The notes under the pieces: generated by a model
Seen by the model: the letters and a program-made list of their open reading frames with translations, nothing else
Database searches by the model: none
What the model was told of the DNA's origin: nothing
Position numbers and translations under genes: made by a program
Part shown: one piece after another, positions 7,745-17,391 of the stretch
Position numbering within the stretch: the first letter of the stretch is position 1
Layout of the letters: every line of letters starts with the position of its first letter
Assembly: GCA_965279005.1 (NCBI GenBank)
Contig: CBDIHK010000026.1
Coordinates: 372,001 to 436,000, forward strand
DNA: 64,000 nucleotides
From: Planctobacterium sp965279005
GTDB lineage: Bacteria; Pseudomonadota; Gammaproteobacteria; Enterobacterales; Alteromonadaceae
Reading direction: 5' to 3'

Positions 7745-8686
7745 TTACGCTAGTTTTTGAAACGCTGAAAGGATGGCTTTTCTTTGTTGTAAGTTGGCCA
7801 GTTTGCCTGCCATTGTCAGCATGTTTTCTTGCATATGTGTTGTTTGACTTGTTGCTGGTATTGCGCAGGTTATGGCAGGGTGGCTCACCACAAAATTCAG
7901 TAACAGCTGCGGCCAGGTTTTGCATTGCAGTTCTTGTGCAACTGCAGGAACAGGCATCCCCTGCAAATACCTGGGTAGGTTGCCGCCTTGAAAGGGGCGA
8001 TTGGCTATCACAGCCACATTTTTCTCCTGTGCCAATGGAAGAAGGCGGGATTCCGCTTCCCGGTCTGAGATGTTGTAAGTAAGTTGCAAGAAATCGATGG
8101 GTTCTTGTTCTAGTATCTTCTCTACTTCTGCATGCCTCCGGCCATGGGAGGTAGTGATCCCGATATAGCGTATCTTTCTTTGCTGTTTTAGCTTCCTGAG
8201 GCTGTCGAGGTGATTGCGCCAACCAAGCAGGTTATGGATTTGCAATAGGTCGAATTGCGTTTGCCGCCACAAATTTTGTGAGTCCTGGAACTGTTGCAAA
8301 CCTTCAGTTTTGGAAGATGTCCAGGTTTTTGTAGCACTAAAAAGTTGTGTAGCACCGGTTGATTGTAAACAATGACCAACCACCTCTTCCGCAGAGCCAT
8401 ACATGGGGGAGGAATCAATCAATTTACCGCCCAACTGGAAGAAGGTAGACAGCACTTCAGTGCGCTGCTGCCTTAATGCACTGCTCCTGCCAACATTAAA
8501 AGTTATCCAGGTACCCATCCCTATTGCCGGGATCATTTCACCAGTACTAGGAATCGTTTTCTGCCAGATTTTGCTAACTGGCGACGCATGCGTGACCGCG
8601 CTAGGGATAATTGTGCATGCCAGGGCCGCAGCAGCGGTAGTTAAAAACTCGCGACGTGGCATCACAAGGATATCCCTCATAGACAT
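7745..8686 (-). CDS. Tat-exported aldo/keto reductase
   Basis: This 313-aa protein has a twin-arginine signal (PRREFLTTAAAALACTIIP, residues about 10-28) followed by an aldo/keto reductase barrel. The catalytic tetrad is present as Asp91 (LIDSSPMYG), Tyr96, Lys120 (FSATKTW) and His151 (LLQIHNL). Other family marks are RYIGITTSHGR, DFLQLTYNISDREAE and ANRPFQGG. Such enzymes use NADPH to reduce carbonyls, so export of a folded, cofactor-loaded form through Tat is plausible. The ATG at 8662 (MPRREF) is an alternative start and has AGGGAT upstream. The next gene is a coupled membrane protein. Its physiological substrate is unknown. Confidence 0.88.
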   Translation of the reverse strand: MSMRDILVMPRREFLTTAAAALACTIIPSAVTHASPVSKIWQKTIPSTGEMIPAIGMGTWITFNVGRSSALRQQRTEVLSTFFQLGGKLIDSSPMYGSAEEVVGHCLQSTGATQLFSATKTWTSSKTEGLQQFQDSQNLWRQTQFDLLQIHNLLGWRNHLDSLRKLKQQRKIRYIGITTSHGRRHAEVEKILEQEPIDFLQLTYNISDREAESRLLPLAQEKNVAVIANRPFQGGNLPRYLQGMPVPAVAQELQCKTWPQLLLNFVVSHPAITCAIPATSQTTHMQENMLTMAGKLANLQQRKAILSAFQKLA

Positions 8687-8969
8687 GGTATAGACTCTTG
8701 ATTAAAGAACTTAAGGGAATTATTGGTGGTATTTTAGCAATAGTCTTTTCCGATTCGGTGTTTCAACAGGTATTTCCGATAGATGGCAGGTGACGTGATC
8801 CAATAGATCCACATACCATTATGGCTTATATTCTGGAATTTAACCTAGTCGGTTACCACCCGACCAGGCCAAACTAAGATACCCACCTTGCTGGCACAGT
8901 AGCGTATTGTCGCCATCAAATTGGAAATCAAGGAATTGATAAATCATAAACAAAAGCAAATATTTGCAG

Positions 8970-9746
8970 TTATAGACTTTTAAGGCCAATTATCTTGTTA
9001 GGCAGTAAAAGCCCAGCACTAAGCAAGGCCATGCCAAATCCCGGCCCTTCATTGGCGAGTTTTCCAGCCGGTAAATAAAACAGTTTATCTGCTTCAGCGC
9101 GGTACAAGGCGGCATCCATAATTTGCCATTTATCCTGGTGCCACACCTCCGTCCAAGCATGGCCAAAAGCCGTCACCTGTCCTTCCTCCTCAAGTATCAC
9201 TGTCCCGATCATTAGGCGGGCAGCAAGCCCCTGCGACCTGGCCAAGGCCGTGGTCAGCACCGCAAATTCAGTACAATCACCACTGCGTTGGCTGGCTACC
9301 TTAGATGCAATATGGAATCCGTGGATATAGGTAGGCTGATCTATATAGCTGCTTACATAAGCGGTTAGCTGGTCTAAATGAAAAGGCTTCCCTGGCTCTT
9401 TTGCAAAACCCGCTACAAAGTTTTGGGTGCTCGCTTCTTCCAGATCAATGACAAAGCTGCTGCTGGTATACTGGTCGACAACCTCTCCAGCAAATACCGG
9501 TTGCCTGGTCATGGAAACCAGCAACCGATCACCAGCTATCTGTTGCACCGTGATCTGCTGCCATGCCGCTAGGCTGGCAGCGATTTCTTCCGAATTTGCC
9601 GAAACTAATTCAAAGCGGATCTTATCTGACAACGGCAGGGTCTGATCCGGCGCCAGTTCCAGATCAAACTGGGCTATAAAAGGGACGTCATCTGCATGGG
9701 CAAAAGACGCCAACCAGACTAATGCTAAAACGATTACACACCTCAT
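8970..9746 (-). CDS. Secreted transglutaminase-like protein
   Basis: The 258-aa product has a signal peptide (cleavage after AHA, residue about 18). The C-terminal half is a transglutaminase-like core with the catalytic triad Cys158 (GDCTEFA), His196 (FGHAWTEVW) and Asp211 (IMDAAL). In bacteria this fold more often serves as a papain-like protease or amidase than as a cross-linker. Its ATG overlaps the stop of the upstream gene (ATGA at 9743-9746), so the two proteins are translated together. The N-terminal half (residues 20-115) is a beta-rich region without a family that I recognise. Confidence 0.85.
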   Translation of the reverse strand: MRCVIVLALVWLASFAHADDVPFIAQFDLELAPDQTLPLSDKIRFELVSANSEEIAASLAAWQQITVQQIAGDRLLVSMTRQPVFAGEVVDQYTSSSFVIDLEEASTQNFVAGFAKEPGKPFHLDQLTAYVSSYIDQPTYIHGFHIASKVASQRSGDCTEFAVLTTALARSQGLAARLMIGTVILEEEGQVTAFGHAWTEVWHQDKWQIMDAALYRAEADKLFYLPAGKLANEGPGFGMALLSAGLLLPNKIIGLKSL

Positions 9747-10978
9747 GGTAGCTTGGGCATGCCAACCTTGTGCATAAGCTCCATGTTCATACTAATGGGG
9801 CCATGGTGCATCACTCCATTTAAGAAAATCCCATTTACATCTGACATAAAGTCTATGCTGATAGGCCCAACTTCTAATTTTCTGTTCGCGTTGGCATTGC
9901 CATCGATCTTGGAAATCCTGACTTGAGTTGCCGCAGTAGGGTCTGCATCAGGGGACCACATGACTAGTTCACGGGATGACACCTCAGAATCACTTAAGCT
10001 CGCGGATACAATATAAGAGCCGAAATTAGTTAAAAGCTCACCTGTGTGCTCCAGTGTGGATTTAACCTCTTTACCCTGCAGCTGTCCCGCAATTTGCCAG
10101 GCTCCTTCTTCCCGCGAAATCGAGAAATCGAAACCCAATTGGCTATTTTCAACATTATAGGCAGTGGCATTGATCAATTCACCTGCCGGGGTACTCCATT
10201 CAACTCCTGCCGTGTCAGAACGGGATACCCCTGATTGATCCACGGGAACCAACATGGCTGTGTGGCCTTTTAACTGCACATCACCATCTTCATCGGTTCG
10301 ATACTTTTCACTAGCATAGCCAACCGGGATACCATTCAAAGAAAATTGATACACAGTGCTGAAAAACTCAGGATTTGCTTGGTTGGTGCTGAAGGCATTC
10401 AAGAAACTTGCAAACACTGACAAAAAAGTCTGCCTGTAGCCCAATTCGTTGTGAATGCAGATTTGCAAACTATTGTCGGTTTTAGCCGATAGCCCCTTCA
10501 TTAAACCTGCCACTTTTTGCTCGCCGTCGCCCAAATTATAAAGCGTATCCAACAACATATAGGGGTTACCGTCAATAACACCCGAATCAATTGCGTAGGT
10601 GTACCTACCTGAAAGTTCCTTGTTGTTCAGTGCTTCGGCGCCAGTGAGGCTATGCCCGGCTACGCCATATAATGAATTAGCAGGGCCGTCGTAGCTGGTG
10701 AAGGCATAGCATTCAACCGGGCTATCGGTGCCAATATCAATGGTGTAGTACCAATAGGTCTCATCGGTTTCGATCAACTTTAACTTGCCCTTTATTTCAC
10801 CGCTGGCATTGAGTTTCTCGATCTCTAGTTTTGATGTTGTTGTAACCGCTTTTTCACGCACCATGGCTTCCTGGAACCAATCCGGGAAATTCTCCAAGGC
10901 AATAAGGTCTTTTGCAGCAGTGTTGAAATTAAACAGCGAAGTAAGCGCCAGCAAGGCAGGGATACGGATCGACTTCAT
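9743..10978 (-). CDS. Secreted protein of unknown function, partner of the transglutaminase
   Basis: This 411-aa protein starts with a signal peptide (MKSIRIPALLALTSLFNFN, cleavage near residue 22). The rest is a soluble, beta-rich protein with few cysteines (VECYAF, QICIHN). I recognise no domain. The stop codon overlaps the start of the transglutaminase gene by four bases, a strong sign of functional pairing, for example as a substrate, inhibitor or structural partner. The start is a clear ATG followed by basic residues. Confidence 0.75.
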   Translation of the reverse strand: MKSIRIPALLALTSLFNFNTAAKDLIALENFPDWFQEAMVREKAVTTTSKLEIEKLNASGEIKGKLKLIETDETYWYYTIDIGTDSPVECYAFTSYDGPANSLYGVAGHSLTGAEALNNKELSGRYTYAIDSGVIDGNPYMLLDTLYNLGDGEQKVAGLMKGLSAKTDNSLQICIHNELGYRQTFLSVFASFLNAFSTNQANPEFFSTVYQFSLNGIPVGYASEKYRTDEDGDVQLKGHTAMLVPVDQSGVSRSDTAGVEWSTPAGELINATAYNVENSQLGFDFSISREEGAWQIAGQLQGKEVKSTLEHTGELLTNFGSYIVSASLSDSEVSSRELVMWSPDADPTAATQVRISKIDGNANANRKLEVGPISIDFMSDVNGIFLNGVMHHGPISMNMELMHKVGMPKLP

Positions 10979-11410
10979 CTTAATTCATCCTTGATTACAG
11001 TGTTTTAAAAAAGCATTTGATGCTTAGGCATGGCGCGAATGATAATGTTTTTTGTCGATTATTTCTACGCGTAAATCATTTCACTACGGACTAAATATAC
11101 CGATTTGTTTAGGTATCTTTGCGTCAAGTTGCAGATAAAGCTGGCAAGTACTGGCTGACAAAATTAGGGCAAACTAGCCCTAGATTGGCTTAGTAAAAAC
11201 TATTGCGCAGCCCTTAATACCGATTTAGTTGAGTTTGCTTAAATGGCCTGAAATACCGATCCGGATCTTTGGCTGGCGATTACTTGGTGCGGAATACCTA
11301 ATTAAGAGCATGGAAACATTCTATTACTTCTGCCACTAACCGCCCCCTTGACACTCCCTAACACCGAATGGCATCATTTTATTAGTTGCACAAACTACTA
11401 ATACAAAAAA
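10979..11410. other. Divergent promoter gap with degenerate repeat copies
   Basis: These 432 bases separate the secreted-protein gene (reverse) from the TrmB regulator (forward). Three ATACCGAT starts lie at 11097, 11217 and 11253. The first two continue into TTGTTTAGGTAT and TTAGTTGAGTTT and so are degenerate copies of the dispersed repeat. No ORF of interest was seen. Confidence 0.45.
11348..11402 (+). promoter_or_regulatory. Putative sigma-70 promoter and operator of the trmB-like gene
   Basis: TTGACA at 11348-11353 is a perfect -35 box. A weak -10 candidate, CATCAT, follows at 11372-11377 with 18-bp spacing. Just downstream, ATTAGT at 11381-11386 and ACTAAT at 11397-11402 form an inverted repeat that would overlap the start of transcription, eight bases before the ATG. 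This is a reasonable site for autoregulation by the encoded TrmB-type protein. Confidence 0.4.
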
Positions 11411-12259
11411 ATGACTGACGAACTCTCACTACAATTCCAGAACCTGGGTTTTACCCAGCTGGAAAGTGACATTTATTTATACCTGCTAAAACAAGGTTTA
11501 AGCACGGGCTATGCCATTGCCAAAGGACTAAACAAACCCGCAGCCAATGTCTACAAGGCACTGGCTACGCTAGGGCAAAAAGGCGGCGTGATCAGTTCGC
11601 AGGGCAGTAATAAAACCTTTAACGCGGTGAACTGGCAGGACTTGCTGGATAACCACAGCAGGCAGTTCCAGCAAAATATTGAGCTGCTCAGTGAACAGTT
11701 AAAATCCTTTGACCAGCCGGATATTGGCGAGCAAGTCTACCAAATGGATAACCGGGATCAGGTGATCGAGACCTGCCTGAAAATGGTTGAACACGCGGGC
11801 TCGGTGCTACTTGGCGATATCGAACCGGCCGCCCTACCCTTGTTTGCCGATGCACTGGTATCGGCGGCAGCACGCGGCGTGGAAGTCAGGTTAAAAATAT
11901 ATGAACCGGCTGATTTACCAGGCGTGCATTGCACATTGCGCCGCCACGGAGATGCTATCCACGATAAAAGTGCCGATGTTGCCTTCAGCCTTAGCTGCGA
12001 CGGCCAACAGTTTGTCTTGGCCATGTTAGCGGGCGATGGTAACAGCGTTATCCAAGCCTTTACCAGCCACAGCGCCTTGATGAATATGACCATGCACACC
12101 CAAATTTTGTATGGCCAGGTGCTGACTGAACTCAAAAAGCTGCTCAAAGACAACGACCTGGCCGGTGCCAAAGCGGTGCTGGCAGATACTGGGCATTTGC
12201 ATCCCTTAAGCGCAGAAAACCTAGTGTTCCAGCGCTACAAAGCCCGCTACAACATTTAG
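11411..12259 (+). CDS. TrmB-family transcriptional regulator
   Basis: This 282-aa protein begins with a TrmB-type winged helix-turn-helix (residues about 5-75: LGFTQLESDIYLYLLKQG, GYAIAKGLNKPAANVYKAL). A phospholipase D-like regulatory domain follows (MVEHAGSVLLGDIEPAALP, LVSAAARGVEVRLKIYEP), as is usual for bacterial TrmB-like sensors. These proteins commonly respond to sugars or other small ligands. No clear ribosome-binding site precedes the ATG. The gene lies 48 bases before a serine hydrolase gene on the same strand, so the two may be co-transcribed. Confidence 0.85.
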   Translation: MTDELSLQFQNLGFTQLESDIYLYLLKQGLSTGYAIAKGLNKPAANVYKALATLGQKGGVISSQGSNKTFNAVNWQDLLDNHSRQFQQNIELLSEQLKSFDQPDIGEQVYQMDNRDQVIETCLKMVEHAGSVLLGDIEPAALPLFADALVSAAARGVEVRLKIYEPADLPGVHCTLRRHGDAIHDKSADVAFSLSCDGQQFVLAMLAGDGNSVIQAFTSHSALMNMTMHTQILYGQVLTELKKLLKDNDLAGAKAVLADTGHLHPLSAENLVFQRYKARYNI

Positions 12260-12307
12260 CGGCTATCGACCTTAACCGTAATCCACCATGTAAAAGGACG
12301 TAACACC

Positions 12308-13789
12308 TTGAAAAAACTCATTATGTTTCTGGCTACAACTATTGCCAGCTTCAGCTTTACTGCAACAGCAAACCCATACCAGGCCATAGGTGACTACGTT
12401 GAGACAAACAAAGAAACCATACGGCTAAACTCAGGTACAGCGGTCGCTGTGGTAAAGGATAACCAGGTAGTCTATGAAGGCTATTTTGGTTATGCCGATA
12501 TCGCCAATAAAACACCGGTCGATGCCAATACGGTGTTTTATATAGCTTCCATGACAAAACCGTTTTACGCCTTGCTGGCCTTGTTGCAGGAACACAAGCA
12601 GCAATTAGACACCAATTGGACGCTGGCGAAGCTACTACCTGGAATTGAATTCAAGCCTGCACTGCATGCACACAAAGTGACCATTAGGGATTTACTTAGC
12701 CATACCAGCGGCATTGATAATTGGCCGCTAGTACAGGCCACCGCCTGGACCGGCTTGTACGACAAAGCGACAATAGAAAGCATGCTGGCCGCTTCCTATG
12801 TCAATGAGAATGCACCTTTCGGCCAATTTGACTACACTAATGTCGGCTACAACATCCTGAGCCATTGGATGGATAACCATTTTGATTCAGACTGGCAAGG
12901 CTTGTTGGAAACTGAAATTTTCAAACCACTAGGCATGCAGTCAACGTCAGCCCGCATGAGCGATATTGGCAAAAACAACTGGGTTTATGCCCAAGGCTAT
13001 TCGGTAAAATCACCCGAACCAGAAACACCAGTGTATCTGACAAAAAACGACGCCAGCATGCATGCCGCCGGGGGCATGGTATCAACGGCTAAAGATTTGG
13101 CGCGCTTCCTTATCGCGCAGACCAACAACGGCAAATTGAACGAGCGGCAAGCACTGCCCGCAACTGTCATTGAAAAATCCCATGAAACCCTCGCTAGCCA
13201 CACCCTTTTTGGCCGCGAGCAACACTATGGTTGGGGCTGGTTCATCCGGGAGCTATTTGGGCATAGGATGTTGGAGCACCGCGGTGGCTATGCCGGCGCT
13301 AGCACCTATATGTCGTTTATGCCGGAACAAAACATAGGGTTAGTGGTGCTCAGCAACCAAGATAGGTGGGGCGGCGATTTGGCCTACGCTTTGGAAGATA
13401 TCGCCTATGGCATTGCCCTGGGTAAAGCAGATCAAGAAATTGCAAAATTCATTGCTGAAAACCAAAACCGGGCGACGGAAAAAGCCCAACAGCACTACGC
13501 CGCAGATAGCAGCAAGCCCCCCGTCCTTGCCCGCGGCCTAGGCGAGCAGTATATGGGTACTTTTAGCCATGAGCTATTAGGTGAAATCAAAGTTAGTAAA
13601 AACGATGTGAGTGGCTACCAGCTTAGTTGGGGCAACCTGCGCAGTGGCCTGTTCCAGGGAAACTCTGGTCACGAGCTGCAAGTGGAGTTTATACCCAACA
13701 GCCCGCAGCCTATTTTGTTCCTGAGTGGCACGGATAAAAGCCACCGCTTGCAGTACCAAGACTATATCTTCAGCAGGACACAAAACTGA
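12308..13789 (+). CDS. Beta-lactamase-family serine hydrolase, secreted
   Basis: The 493-aa product has a signal peptide (KKLIMFLATTIASFSF, cleavage near residue 21) and a class C beta-lactamase/esterase fold. The catalytic SxxK is Ser81-Met-Thr-Lys84, the YxN motif is Tyr176-Thr-Asn178, and HRGG near residue 324 takes the place of the KTG strand. After residue about 370 there is a C-terminal beta-domain of the type found in esterase-like members (GLGEQYMGTFSHELLGEIKV). It probably acts on peptides or esters in the periplasm. The start is TTG at 12308 with AAGGA eight bases upstream, and an ATG lies at codon 5. Confidence 0.87.
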   Translation: MKKLIMFLATTIASFSFTATANPYQAIGDYVETNKETIRLNSGTAVAVVKDNQVVYEGYFGYADIANKTPVDANTVFYIASMTKPFYALLALLQEHKQQLDTNWTLAKLLPGIEFKPALHAHKVTIRDLLSHTSGIDNWPLVQATAWTGLYDKATIESMLAASYVNENAPFGQFDYTNVGYNILSHWMDNHFDSDWQGLLETEIFKPLGMQSTSARMSDIGKNNWVYAQGYSVKSPEPETPVYLTKNDASMHAAGGMVSTAKDLARFLIAQTNNGKLNERQALPATVIEKSHETLASHTLFGREQHYGWGWFIRELFGHRMLEHRGGYAGASTYMSFMPEQNIGLVVLSNQDRWGGDLAYALEDIAYGIALGKADQEIAKFIAENQNRATEKAQQHYAADSSKPPVLARGLGEQYMGTFSHELLGEIKVSKNDVSGYQLSWGNLRSGLFQGNSGHELQVEFIPNSPQPILFLSGTDKSHRLQYQDYIFSRTQN

Positions 13790-13801
13790 TTGTTCACAGC
13801 A

Positions 13802-13831
13802 GCATTTGGCAGGTTGTAACCTGCCAAATGC
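13802..13831. terminator. Strong hairpin after the serine hydrolase gene
   Basis: A perfect 14-bp inverted repeat (GCATTTGGCAGGTT with its complement) with a two-base centre lies 12 bases past the stop. There is no U-tract, so it is either a factor-dependent terminator or an mRNA 3'-end stabiliser. Confidence 0.5.
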
Positions 13832-13939
13832 GAAAACTGCGCATCATTAGCGGTAAAAATAAAACCCCAGCAAAACAAATTAAAAACTATGTCTATACTA
13901 TTGCTATAAGAAGTTCTCCATAAAGCACATACCCCACAA

Positions 13940-16714
13940 ATGATACCTAGCCGTTTTTCCAATGTTATTGTTGTTGTTTCTGGGCTATTGCTCACTTCCG
14001 CTGCCTACTTCTTGGTTTCAGCATGGGAAGATCAAATCGTTGAATCAGAATTTGAGCGCCATGCCATCAACCACGCCGTAGATCTTCAAGGAAAAATAGA
14101 CCTGCACGTGGAAATCCTAGAGTCGATAGCAGGACTCTTGCGCGCCTCAAACAACATCGACCGCGGCGGCTTTCGCGAATTCGTCACACCGATCCTGGAA
14201 CGTTACCCCGAAGTGCAAGGCTACAGTTGGAACCCGCTTGTGAGTAATGCACGCAGGTCAGACTACGAGGAAATGGCAAAACAAGAAGGGATTGCCGGAT
14301 TTTCAATAACGGAATTCAACCAAGCGGGCGATAGGTTGCCTGCGCAGCAACGCGATGAGTATGTGCCTGTCTATTACCTCGAACCGCTAGCTGGCAATGA
14401 GGAAGCATTGGGTTTTGATATTGCTTCGGAGCCCATTCGCCGTATGGCACTTACCGAAGCTCGCCAGACAGGCAAGGCTACAACAACACAGTGGGTGAAA
14501 CTGGTACAGGAAAAAGAGCAGCAATTTGGCATCCTAATGGTCAGGCCAATATATGAAAGGAAAGGCGTTAACAACAGCTATGATCAGGTTAATGAGCAAT
14601 TAGCGGGATATGTCGTTGGTGTGTTTAGGGTTGGCGACATGATTGAAGAAGCATTGCGTCCCTCTGAGCCGGCCGGCCTCGATTTCTGGGTTTACCAGGG
14701 CAGTGAACCTGCCTACCCAGCCATGAGCTATTTCCATCCGTCACGCAGCCGCGAAGCCCCAACAGGCTCAAGAAAATTTGAACAAACAGAACTGTATCCA
14801 GGGAACCACTATGTGCAAACCCTGCAACTGCCAGGCAAAACCTGGACCATCATCTATAAAGCAGCGCCTGCGCTATTAAAAATCCACAGCCAATATACCG
14901 CCAATGGCATTTTGGTGGCTGGCTTGGCGCTAACAGCATTGCTTAGTTTTTATACTTTTGTGGTTAGGCGCAGGGCCGAACTCTCAGCCGCGCACAATAG
15001 GGAACTAGAGCATAAAATTGTTGAACGTGAAAAAGCAGAAGTAGCCCTACGGGAAAGCGAATCCTACAACCGCATGTTGTTTGAGAAATCCGCCATAGGC
15101 CTGGTGCTCTCTGACATTGAGGGCAACCTAATAGACATCAATAACGCTTTTGCCTCAATCTTGGGTATGACTGTGCAGGAAGCTAAACAGCTAAATTATT
15201 GGGACATAACCGCCGCTGCCGACGCACATAACGAGCGGGAACAATTCAGCAAATTGCAGCAGGTCAGCCACTACGGTCCCTATGAGAAACAGTACATCCA
15301 CAAAGATGGCACCTTGGTTCCGGTGCGCCAGACCGGGCGCTCGCTGCAGCGGGGCAAGGCCCAGTATATCTGGTCAAGCGTGGAAGATATCACCCATTAT
15401 AAAAAAGCCCGTGAACGTATTGAACACCTGGCATTCCACGACCCCTTGACCGACCTACCCAACCGCAAACTGTTGCATGACCGCCTTGAACACGCCTGCA
15501 AACTAGCGTCCCGCAACGAGACCTTCGTCGCCGTGCTGTTCCTGGACGTGGATCGCTTCAAAACCATTAATGACAGCCTGGGGCATAAGGTTGGCGACCT
15601 TTTATTGATACAAATCTCGGGCCGCTTATCCAAGACCGTGCGCCAGTCTGATACCGTTGCCAGGTTTGGCGGTGATGAATTTGTCATCGTTGCCGAAGGC
15701 CTATCCAGCAAGGGGCAGGCAGAAGAGTTGGCCAAATCCGTTATCCAAAGTTTCGCGCAACCATTTCAGGTTGGCATACACCAGTTATACACTAGTACCT
15801 CAATTGGCATAGCCTTGTCTTGTGGCCAAGATACTTCGGCAGAGGACTTGATTTCCCAGGCCGACATTGCCATGTACGGCGCCAAAGACGCCGGACGCAA
15901 CAGGTTACAGTTCCACCTGGCGGAGATGGGCCAAAGTGTCGCAGCGAAAGCCGACATGGAACGGGATTTAAGGGGTGCACTAGAACGAGATGAATTCTTG
16001 GTTTATTTGCAGCCAATTACTGACCTTAATACACTAAAAACTGCGGGCTTTGAAGCGCTAATGAGGTGGCAGCACCCGAAGCGAGGACTGGTTAGTCCAG
16101 GCGAGTTTATACCGATACTGGACGACACCGGCATGATAGTGCCCGCAAGCCGTTGGATATTGGCTGAAAGCTGCCGAATACTGAGTCATTTCCAACAACA
16201 ACAGCAACTGCCCATTTCGATTGGCGTCAACCTGTCAGCACCGTGTTTTTACGATTCTGGCTTAGCTAGTTTTGTGCAGCAAACCCTGCAAAGCTATTCG
16301 CTAAAGCCGCACAATCTAGTATTGGAAATCACAGAAAGCACGTTATTCCATGACCCAAGGGGCGTCCGTCCCACCATGGATCACCTGAAAGAAATCGGCG
16401 TGCGTATCGCATTGGATGACTTTGGCACCGGCCAGTCCTCACTTAATCACCTGCGTAAATTCCCGATTGATATCGTGAAAATCGATCGCGAGTTTGTGCG
16501 TAATATCCCCGATGATGACAATGATTGTGAGCTTGTTTCAGCTATTGTTGCCATGTCACATAAACTCAATATGACTGTGGTGGCTGAAGGCGTGGAACAG
16601 GAGTCGCAATTACAATATTTGAAAGACTTAGACTGCGATAAAGTACAGGGATTTCTGTTTAGCCCGCCGCGTCCTGTTTCCGAGGCCAGTGAATATTTAA
16701 AGCAACACTCATAA
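13940..16714 (+). CDS. Membrane CHASE-PAS-GGDEF-EAL cyclic-di-GMP enzyme
   Basis: This 924-aa protein has an N-terminal membrane helix (residues about 8-28), a periplasmic CHASE sensor (about 70-290), a second membrane helix (near 315-340), a PAS domain (about 375-490), a GGDEF domain and an EAL domain. GGDEF is intact (RFGGDEFVIV, Gly577 onward) and is preceded by a product-inhibition site of RxxD type (RQSD). The EAL domain keeps EALMRW (near 705), NLSAPCF, EITES, DDFGTGQSSL, KIDREFV and AEGVEQ, so phosphodiesterase activity is expected. The protein may therefore both make and break cyclic di-GMP in response to an extracytoplasmic ligand. It is transcribed alone. Confidence 0.94.
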   Translation: MIPSRFSNVIVVVSGLLLTSAAYFLVSAWEDQIVESEFERHAINHAVDLQGKIDLHVEILESIAGLLRASNNIDRGGFREFVTPILERYPEVQGYSWNPLVSNARRSDYEEMAKQEGIAGFSITEFNQAGDRLPAQQRDEYVPVYYLEPLAGNEEALGFDIASEPIRRMALTEARQTGKATTTQWVKLVQEKEQQFGILMVRPIYERKGVNNSYDQVNEQLAGYVVGVFRVGDMIEEALRPSEPAGLDFWVYQGSEPAYPAMSYFHPSRSREAPTGSRKFEQTELYPGNHYVQTLQLPGKTWTIIYKAAPALLKIHSQYTANGILVAGLALTALLSFYTFVVRRRAELSAAHNRELEHKIVEREKAEVALRESESYNRMLFEKSAIGLVLSDIEGNLIDINNAFASILGMTVQEAKQLNYWDITAAADAHNEREQFSKLQQVSHYGPYEKQYIHKDGTLVPVRQTGRSLQRGKAQYIWSSVEDITHYKKARERIEHLAFHDPLTDLPNRKLLHDRLEHACKLASRNETFVAVLFLDVDRFKTINDSLGHKVGDLLLIQISGRLSKTVRQSDTVARFGGDEFVIVAEGLSSKGQAEELAKSVIQSFAQPFQVGIHQLYTSTSIGIALSCGQDTSAEDLISQADIAMYGAKDAGRNRLQFHLAEMGQSVAAKADMERDLRGALERDEFLVYLQPITDLNTLKTAGFEALMRWQHPKRGLVSPGEFIPILDDTGMIVPASRWILAESCRILSHFQQQQQLPISIGVNLSAPCFYDSGLASFVQQTLQSYSLKPHNLVLEITESTLFHDPRGVRPTMDHLKEIGVRIALDDFGTGQSSLNHLRKFPIDIVKIDREFVRNIPDDDNDCELVSAIVAMSHKLNMTVVAEGVEQESQLQYLKDLDCDKVQGFLFSPPRPVSEASEYLKQHS

Positions 16715-16900
16715 GCAGCGGTGTAACATAACAGCGTACTGCACTAATTTGGGCTGACCTGTGCCAATACCGGGTTCGTTGAATTTTTTGTTTTGGATCA
16801 GGATTCAAATGAATATCGCTATTGCCGAATTTACGTTTTACTGCCTACAATAAGCGGACTTTCCAGCCGCAGGCATTAATTTCTAATTAGGATTGTTTCT

Positions 16901-17305
16901 TTGAGCAGGGTTGGCACTTACATCATTTGTTGTGTCCTGGCGCTACAGGGTAGCTTTACCTTGTTGGCACAGCAGCAACAATTGTCCAATATCACTGGCA
17001 AGCTCTCCAAGGACATTGAGCTGATTTGCACCGGCTCAGATATGAAATTCATTTCACTGTCACTATCCGAATTGCAAGGTGAGTTTGTTTTTGTCGATGC
17101 GCCGGAGGACATCGATCCGCAACAACTCGCTGATGCCTGCCCGGTAATCGCAATGTCAGACATTAAGATTGATATGGACATTGCCATGCACGATATTGCT
17201 ACCCATTTTGTGCGCTTCAAAGCCATTGCATCGCAATTGGCACAAGGCCCCTACACTGCTTACAACTTCAGGACTGCCCTGTCCCGTGCCCCTCCCAGTA
17301 TCTAA
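16901..17305 (+). CDS. DUF2946-like small exported protein
   Basis: The 134-aa product has an N-terminal hydrophobic signal (VGTYIICCVLALQGSFTLLA) followed by a region with ELICTGSDMKFISL and ADACPVI. This resembles DUF2946, in which a Cys-containing ICTGxGM segment and a later CPxC are found beside copper genes. Here the final cysteine of CPxC is missing, so the match is partial. The start is TTG at 16901, since no ATG occurs before the conserved part. It lies 86 bases before a TonB receptor with methionine-rich segments, which supports a copper link. Confidence 0.55.
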   Translation: MSRVGTYIICCVLALQGSFTLLAQQQQLSNITGKLSKDIELICTGSDMKFISLSLSELQGEFVFVDAPEDIDPQQLADACPVIAMSDIKIDMDIAMHDIATHFVRFKAIASQLAQGPYTAYNFRTALSRAPPSI

Positions 17306-17391
17306 GCCAACACCAATAAAAAACACCGCCATAACGATGGCAAAGAATAATTAAATAGTGTCCTTGAACACACCACTTGGGTATAGATTTT

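Noticed and set aside
7743..8222. N-terminal extension of the membrane-protein frame
   Set aside because: It only mirrors the aldo/keto reductase gene in another frame and has a composition unlike a real protein. The ATG at 7742 fits better.
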